Shown one piece after another: positions 56,930-64,000 of a stretch of DNA of 64,000 bases; within the stretch, counting starts at the first letter, position 1, and each line of letters starts with the position of its first letter. Position numbers and translations under genes: made by a program. A model generated the notes under the pieces. That model worked only from the letters and a program-made list of their open reading frames with translations, was not told the DNA's origin and did no database searches. The DNA lies in NCBI RefSeq assembly GCF_932526225.1, contig NC_064035.1, positions 14,680,469-14,744,468 on the forward strand, in the 5' to 3' direction. This DNA is from Nematostella vectensis (Eukaryota > Cnidaria > Anthozoa > Actiniaria > Edwardsiidae).

Positions 56930-57740
56930 TTTTCCTTTAAAAGAATCAAGTAAAATTTATAGAAATCGAATATTATTTGAGGCCCTATTTGCTCATTTTT
57001 TATCCATTTTTAGTGAAATACACGAGTTGCATTTTATTATACGAAGTCTAAGCAAAACAGGAAACATTCCACTGTGTCGACGCTTTTTTTAATTAAAATT
57101 CAGCAGTTTCATTTCAATAAAGTATTTTAAACCCTAAACGTAACTTTAGTGCAAGAATAATTTCTGTGATTTGGGTGATCACCCAAAGGGGACTGGCGGC
57201 TGAAATGCTATCTCTTTGACACAGCTTGATAGCGGGTGTTTACGATTGCATTTGTGGCAAGCCCTTGGTCGTTTAAGAGACTCTGTTTATCCACCATTTT
57301 GTCATTCTAGCTAAATACCGAGTGTAACAAAGCATCTTTCATTCATGGGAGTGGGCTAAACAAAGAAATTGTAAACACTTGAAAATACTCTGAAAAAATC
57401 ATCCACTATTTATAAAAACGTTATTTAAGGCAATTTTGCTCATTTCTTTTCCATTTTTAATGACATACATGAGCTCGTTAAATCATCACGACGGTTGAGT
57501 TTTTTTTTTATTTAATCAAAACCTTAAGTTTAGTTAAAAATAACAACTTTAAGCTCTTAAAGGTAACCGTCATGTGAGAATCATTTCTGTGAGCATGAAG
57601 AACCGGCAAGAATTGGAAATACGCCGGCGGCTGAAATGCTATCTGTTCGGAACACCGTGATAGCGGATTTTTATCAATTGCATTCGAGGCACGCCCTAAG
57701 CCATTACGGTCTCTTTCAATCGCTTTGTTGTCATCCTAGC
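56930..57740. repeat. diverged direct repeat, about 430 bp unit, two copies
   Basis: Ordered similar blocks recur about 430 bp apart: ttgctcattt-ttccatttttaatga (56990 and 57430), aatttctgtga (57160 and 57583), ggcggctgaaatgctatct (57194 and 57628), gatagcgg (57230 and 57660) and ggca-gcccta (57258 and 57690). Part of a third copy may begin near 57780. It does not code. Confidence 0.65.
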
Positions 57741-59114
57741 AAAATATAAAAATGAAAAAAAAAACACAGCTATTTCCATAGGCTGATTTAGGGGCGATTT
57801 TCAATTTTTCGATTGAAATATAAAACACATAGTCAATTATCTGTCTTTAAATGATAAATAAAAACAAAAACAAAGTTTTACTGACAAGGGCTCTTGCGTC
57901 GAAGATGGCGGCATTTCTGCTTTTCTGTGCGATAGAAACGTAGTCTCTCATTTGCCTTGATTGGTACAAATTTCTTAATTCTAAATTGCAAACATTTTGA
58001 TGTTAGAAATGGTAATTTTGTTATTCAGCAAGATCACCTGAAAGCTGGAGTGACATCAACTGATTTCGCGCCACTCTGTGTTAGTGCAAACAAATGTAGA
58101 TACGATGGAATAACGGTATATTTAAACAAAGCGCTACAAATGGCTTTTTCCAGTACAAGGACTCTTCCGTTACAAATAAATAGCAGCAGTCTAGAAACGA
58201 TTTCAAACTTTTACATCTCCATAACAAAATGTAAAAAAATAAAATAAAAAAGGGTGAAGGGTGAAAGTGTCAAGTTAGAAAATGTATCATAGAGAGTATG
58301 CGTACAAAATAGTCTCTAAGCCTTGGTGATTTGCATGTGGGAAAGTAGACTTAAAGATAAGACCAAAGAGACATCAACTAGGACCCAGTTTAGCAAATAG
58401 TGTTATTTATCTAGGTTCGTGTATTTACATTTTGTCGGCTACAAGTAAAAGCACAAATAAACTTTTTAGCCTTAATAGAACGTTTCCGCGACGTAAAAGC
58501 GATGAAAAAAAGACCGTACTCGGGGATAGATTTGCAATACCGAAATGTCCCAGAAAGCAGTAAAGAGAGGCTGTTTTAATTTATAATCTTTTAAAAAGCG
58601 CTTTCGAAAGTCGCGAACGACAAGAGGTGCATGAAAATGAAAAAAAAAAAGCGTTTGCAAACAGTTCCATCAGCAACAGCAAAATTTGCTTATGATCAGA
58701 TTTACAAGAATATCTAAAGGCGATTTTGGACAACAAAATAACCCCAAAAGACCAAATCCTTTTAATAAAAGCACGAATGCTAGAATTAGTTGGTTATCTC
58801 TTTTCCATATGACAGTCCATAAAACTGTAAGTGAGCAGGCACTGGGGAGAAAACTAGGATTCATCTATTTTATGGACAAATCCTATCTATCTATAAAGCC
58901 ATCTGCCGATTTATAAATTTATTTGTTTAGATTCTTTTCTTCGATTACAGCTTTATTTGGGCTACGATCTAAGTAATCCCGGCTGTCTAACACGATAACA
59001 AGAACATCATTGATTTTTATTATCCCGCATATAGTTAAACTTTCTTTATCTTCACCCAAAGCAACCGCTAGAAATTGACGATGTGACAAGGCGAGTAAAC
59101 TAGACTGACATTGT
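57741..59114. other. non-coding with short frames
   Basis: Short open frames on both strands at 57957-58247 and 58472-58916 show no recognisable motif. A frame at 58919-59128 (minus) might be a second exon of the doubtful gene above it. Confidence 0.35.
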
Positions 59115-59363
59115 TTAACGTATCCCATCCGCTGTGATTTGGCCCACCTTAGTAATCCTTTGAAGGGCTTCGTAGTGCACGAAATCTTCTGCTTCTTCTA
59201 CGTTTTGTGATAAAACCTCTTCAGCCAAGGTGGGGGTACGTGGTAGGTTGGTGCCAAGGTACCCAGTCGACTGTTGACAAAAATAAGCATGTTTCAGAGA
59301 GCCCCAAAGCTTGGACATTTTACTTGTTATGCGGCCAAGACAATTCAGCAGCAACAAGACCAT
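59115..59363 (-). CDS. unrecognised small frame, possible first exon
   Basis: 82 codons starting MVLLLLNCLGRITSKMSKLW and containing an acidic stretch LAEEVLSQNVEEAEDFVHYE. An AAG|GTGGGC near its end could be a splice donor, and the minus-strand frame at 58919-59128 could follow after a very short intron. No family is recognised. Base composition is less AT-rich than around it, which mildly supports coding. Confidence 0.3.
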   Translation of the reverse strand: MVLLLLNCLGRITSKMSKLWGSLKHAYFCQQSTGYLGTNLPRTPTLAEEVLSQNVEEAEDFVHYEALQRITKVGQITADGIR

Positions 59364-61655
59364 GGCAGTCTATCCCTTGTCATGTTATAATTGAGAATCG
59401 CTACGAAATGAGTAACGGCCGGAACAAACTTCGACAGATATTGCTCAATAAGTTTCGCAGAAAAAAGCCGGCAACTTAAAACGTGGAAACGACATATTTG
59501 TGTGAATACGTTACCCTTACTACGTCCCGCTAATATGCAATATCGTAATTTGATTAAAACTACTCCCGATGTGTGAAGGAAAAAGAAAATATAATATATA
59601 CCACTGATAAAAGCCGGATTTCATTAGTTTGATTAAATTCCCGAGGGTCGATATAACAGCATTAATCACAAATAAACCATTAAACGTTCACCTGTAATAG
59701 GATCTAAGATTAAAAAAAAAAAAGCTTTAAAGATTTTTTTAATGACTACATAAAAAAATAAACATTACTTTGAAAAAAAATAAAATAAACACTTCTTTAT
59801 TTTTTTTTTATCAACATGATCTGATTGACCCTAGACTGTTTTTGAGTAAAACAGCGTATTCAAGTTTCCAGAAGTTTATGTGCATAATTGAAATTGTCCT
59901 TTTGGGCACCCTGTGGATATGTTTTAGGGTACACGTAACACTTGTGGTTCTACGCAGACGGAATCGGTCGCGTCGAGCCGACAGAAAGTTTCATGCCATC
60001 GTCGCCTTTTGCCGCATGCCTTTCTTGCTTTCAAGTTCACACGTGCCCCTACGTGCTACTCCTAGAATTTCCGAGATTATTTCGAGGATTTTTTTTTTAA
60101 TCCAGAACTAGCTAATATCATTGTCAAAATGTTCGAAATAACCAAGTAAATAAGATCAAGGGCGGGTGCATGATACTAATTGTGCTTTTAGGGAGTGGTC
60201 ATCACTTACTTTAAGCAGGTTTTAATATAATACTGAGCAAGAGAGTCATTGTTCTAATGTAAATTTTATTCAGTTCACAATCTTTCCTACTATTGGTCCC
60301 ATATATATTGTTCAGGTACCCATCTTGTCTAGAGCCAGACAAAGGTGCCCATACCATCAGTTTAACAATAAAACGAATACTTTAAAATGTTGCGAAACCT
60401 AGACTCAATGTTTTCGTTAACATTGTCGACGACTTAGTCGTTTATTAGCAACACAGGTTTTTGTTGTTCATCTCTGTGGCACTCTTAAATTAGCAAAACT
60501 GAAGATTCATACTTTAAATTAAAGCCTTGCTAGCTGATCTATAGTAAAGGTTAAATTCAGTTACACTCAGTATATGAAATTTCTGTGGTTTTAAAGACAT
60601 CAATTATTTAATATAAAAAAAACTGGAGGTCGTGGTGGGTGGTGGTGGGGTTGCAAATTTTCGTGCCTCCTGTTAGGGGGGGGGGGGGGGGTCACGATAT
60701 TTGGGCTTGGATTTGCTCTGGTTTTGCAAAAATACCGACCCCCCCAGTAATTAATGACCGCGTGAAAACAAGCTCCAAAAATGTGTTTATTTATTGTTCT
60801 GATCCATGCGTTTTGCATCTCAACGCTTGTATCAGGTTATATATTTCGATGAATCGCTGGAGAAGATAGGAGATGATATGATTGCTCGTTTTAAAAGAAA
60901 AATAGAAATGATCACGTGTCTTGTACCTAGGTTGAGACGCTACCAGAGATAAGGGTAAACTCGGTCCTAGTCCATGAGACTAGTTCATGGATTAGCGGAT
61001 AGCGCGCACAATAAACAAGTTCAACTACACAGCTCCTGCAGACAACAGCAAGACAAAAGTACAAGAGCTCAAGTCAAGTCAACCTGGGAAAATAATGTTA
61101 AGTTTTTAACAAATCTCCTTAAAAATATCAAGCCGTCCAAACTCTGGTTGCACCCAGCTCCAGGTGATTTTAGAAGCGAAGCCTGTGCTTTATAGTTTTT
61201 AGCGGGTATTTTTTTTGCATACTAGTTCGCCATATACGATACAAGCCATCACAATGTGACCCCAATTAACTTAGAGGCAACATATAGTGATAGCTGTAAA
61301 AAAGCTAGGAACTTCACGTATTTGTAAGCACAACTGACGCCGTACCTTAGAAACCAAGTGCGATGGCCGGTTTATCCAGGAGTCGTGCCCAGCAACTTCC
61401 ATTCTCATTATGCGCCCTGGCCGCACGCTCTTATCAACATCAAACACTCATCTTACAGACAAGCTACACTTAATGAGAGTCATGCATCACAAGTATTCCG
61501 AGAGGCTGTTAATATGCTCGCGAGCGGTCTGCAAACAACGCGATGTAATAGGCGCTAACGGTTAAGCGGCATGTTTACATTATATCAGCATTCTCACATT
61601 GCTAAGATCGTCAGATTGACAGGGTTTGGTATTCGCGGGACACGGCAGTTGGCCT
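59364..61655. other. non-coding, with a G-tract at 60677-60693
   Basis: AT-rich sequence with poly-A/T runs near 59710-59810 and a G-tract region at about 60620-60745, like the G-tract repeats elsewhere in the window. No supported gene. Confidence 0.4.
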
Positions 61656-64000
61656 GAATACTACAGCTCACTTAGTCACCGTCGTTCAGCTCACTTAGTC
61701 ACCGCCGTACAACTCACTTAGTCACCGCCGTACAACTCACTTAGTAACCGCCGTATAGCTCACTTAGTCACCGCCGTACAGCTCACTTAGTCACCGCCGT
61801 ACAGCTCACTTAGTCACCACCATTCAGCTCACTTAGTCACCGCCGTACAACTCACTTAGTCACCGTCGTTCAGCTCACTTAGTCACCGCCGTACAGCTCA
61901 CTTAGTCACTGCCGTTCAGCTCACTTAGTCACCGCCGTACAGCTCATATAGTCACCGCCGGTACAGCTCACTTAGTCACCACCATTCAGCTCACTTAGTC
62001 ACCGCCGTACAGCTCATATAGTCACCGCCGGTACAGCTCACTTAGTCACCACCATTCAGCTCACTTAGTCACCGCCGTACAGCTCACTTAGTCACCGCCA
62101 TTCAGCTCACTTAGTCACCACCATTCAGCTCACTAAGTCACCGCCGTTTAGCTCACTTAGTCACTGCCGTACCGCTCACTAATTACCGCCGTACAGCTCA
62201 CTTAGTCACCGCCGTACAGCTCACTTAGTCACTGCCGTAACGCTCACTAATTACCGCCGTACAGCTCACTTAGTCACCACCGTACAGCTCACTTAGTCAC
62301 TGCCGTACCGCTCACTAATTAACGCCGTACAGCTCAATAAGTCACCGCCGTACAGCTCACTTAGTCACCGCCGTACAGCTCACTTAGTCACTGCCGTAAC
62401 GCTCACTAATTACCGCCGTACAGCTCACTTAGTCACCACCGTACAGCTCACTTAGTCACTGCCGTACCGCTCACTAATTAACGCCGTACAGCTCACTTAG
62501 TCACCGCCGTACAGGTCACTTAGTCACTGCCGTAACGCTCACTAATTACGGCCGTTCAGCTCACTTAGTCACCGCCGTACAGCTCACTTAGTCAACACCA
62601 TTCAGCTCACTTAGTGACCGCCGTACCGCTCACTAATTAACGCCGTACAGCTCAATAAGTCACCGCCATTCAGCTCACTTAGATACTGCCGTACAGCTCA
62701 CTTAATCACCGCCGTTCAGCTCGCTTAGTCACCGCCGTACAGCTCACATAGTCACCACCGTACAGCTCGGTTAGTCACCGCCGTACAGCTCACTTAGTCA
62801 CCGCCGTACCGCTCGCTAATTACCGCCGTACAGCTCACTTAGTCACCACCATTCAGCTCACTTAGTCACCGCCGTACAGCTCGCTTAGTCACCGCCGTAC
62901 AGCTCACTTAGTCACCGCCGTGCAGCTCACTTAGTCACCACCGTACAGCTCGCTTAGTCACCGCCGTTCAGCTCACTTAGTCACCACCATTCAGCTCACT
63001 TAGTCACCGCTGTGCAGCTCACTTAGTCACCACCGTACAGCTCGCTTAGTCACCGCCGTTCAGCTCACTTAGTCACCGCCGTACAGCTCACTTAGTCACC
63101 GCCATTCAGCTCACTTAGTCACTGCCGTAAAGGTCACTAATTACCGCCGTACAGCTCAGTTAATCACCGCCGTACAGCTCAGCTCAGTTAATCACCGCCG
63201 TACAGCTCAGCTCACTTAGTCACCACCATTCAGCTCACTTAGTCACCGCCGTACAGCTCACTTAGTCACCGCCATTCAGCTCACTTAGTCACCGCCGTTC
63301 AGCTAACTTAGTCACCGCCGTACAGCTCAGTTAGTCACCACCATTCAGCTCACTTAGTCACCGCCGTACAGCTCACTTAGTCACCGCCATTGAGCTCACT
63401 TAGTCACTGCTGTGCAGCTCACTTAGTCACCGTCGCACAGGTCACTTAGTCAACACCATTCAGCTCACTTGTGACCGCCGTACCGCTCACTAATTACCGC
63501 CATTCAGCTCACTTAATCACCGCCTTACAGCTCAATTATCTCTGCCGTACAGTTCACTCAGTCACCACCGTACACCTCACTTAGTCACCGCCGTACAGCT
63601 CACTTGGTTGCCGGCGTACAGCTCAATTAGTCACCGCCGTTCAGCTCGCTTAGTCACCGCCGTACAGCTCACATAGTCACCACCGTACAGCTCAGTTAGT
63701 CACCGCCGTACAGCTCACTTAGTCACCGCCATTCAGCTCACTTAGCCGCCGTACAGCTCACTTAGTCACCGCCGTTCAGCTCGCTAATTACCGCCGTACA
63801 GCTCACTTAGTCACCACCATTCAGCTCACTTAGTCACCGCCGTACAGCTCGCTTAGTCACCGCCGTACAGCTCACTTAGTCACCGCCGTGCAGCTCACTT
63901 AGTAACCGCCATTGAGCTCACTTAGTCACCGCTGTGCAGCTCACTTAGTCACCACCGTACAGCTCGCTTAGTCACCGCCGTACAGCTCAGTTAATCACTG
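61656..64000. repeat. 23-bp satellite, about 100 copies, running off the window
   Basis: The unit is cagctcacttagtcaccgccgta. Common variants are ccattcag, ccaccattcag, a truncated gctcactaattaccgccgta type, and gctcgcttag. Longer blocks repeat (for example 62150-62330 and 62340-62540), so a higher-order structure is present. The array is not closed at 64000, so its true length is unknown. The 23-bp units have no spacers. Confidence 0.97.

Noticed and set aside
59770-60111. 113-codon plus-strand frame with a hydrophobic segment
   Set aside because: Starts in poly-A/T tract, ends in poly-T, no recognisable domain.
61656-64000. CRISPR-like repeat array
   Set aside because: The units are contiguous with no unique spacers and the genome is eukaryotic; it is a satellite.

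Overview
The window looks like nuclear DNA of an animal, most likely an anthozoan cnidarian (a sea anemone such as Nematostella or a relative). This is an inference from gene content: a two-exon GDF8/11 (myostatin-type) TGF-beta ligand, two tandem Msx-like homeobox genes, and an intron-rich metazoan CNG channel, all in AT-rich DNA with many foldback elements, G-tract elements and minisatellites. I could run no search, so the species is not proven.

Layout, left to right. 118-1290 is a complete intronless PKA type II regulatory subunit. About 1.3-9.7 kb is mostly non-coding: a head-to-head palindrome at 3.1-3.5 kb, a small possible ciliary/sperm microtubule-inner-protein gene at 4189-4515, a non-LTR retrotransposon remnant ending near 7.1 kb, and three inverted-repeat elements between 7.6 and 8.9 kb. 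9707-11317 is the GDF8/11 ligand in two exons. 15968-19128 is mitochondrial ribosomal protein L43 in three exons. 19994-20635 is an intronless p24/TMED cargo receptor. 27066-30537 and 37321-38568 are two head-to-tail homeobox genes with the same exon plan (EH1 motif and hexapeptide-like linker in exon 1, homeodomain in exon 2, intron at the same codon and phase). Between them, at 33.1-34.7 kb, is a duplicated 36-bp minisatellite. 40833-54426 is a CNG-type cation channel for which I resolve 17 exons; its true 5' end is not resolved. The rest to 64000 holds repeats, ending in a 23-bp satellite that runs off the window.

All eight gene calls are on the minus strand. The most unusual structure is the CNG gene. 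Three of its introns are largely or wholly built of three unrelated tandem arrays. One array (53381-53749) is made of repeated copies of the exon end plus its 5' splice site, so the intron carries about ten decoy donors. A second intron uses a GC-AG boundary, inferred from reading-frame phase. The very long open frames in the 36-bp arrays follow from the repeat period being a multiple of three and are not genes.

The genes do not form one pathway. RII (cAMP signalling) and the CNG channel (cyclic-nucleotide-gated cation entry) both respond to cyclic nucleotides, but nothing in the sequence ties them together.
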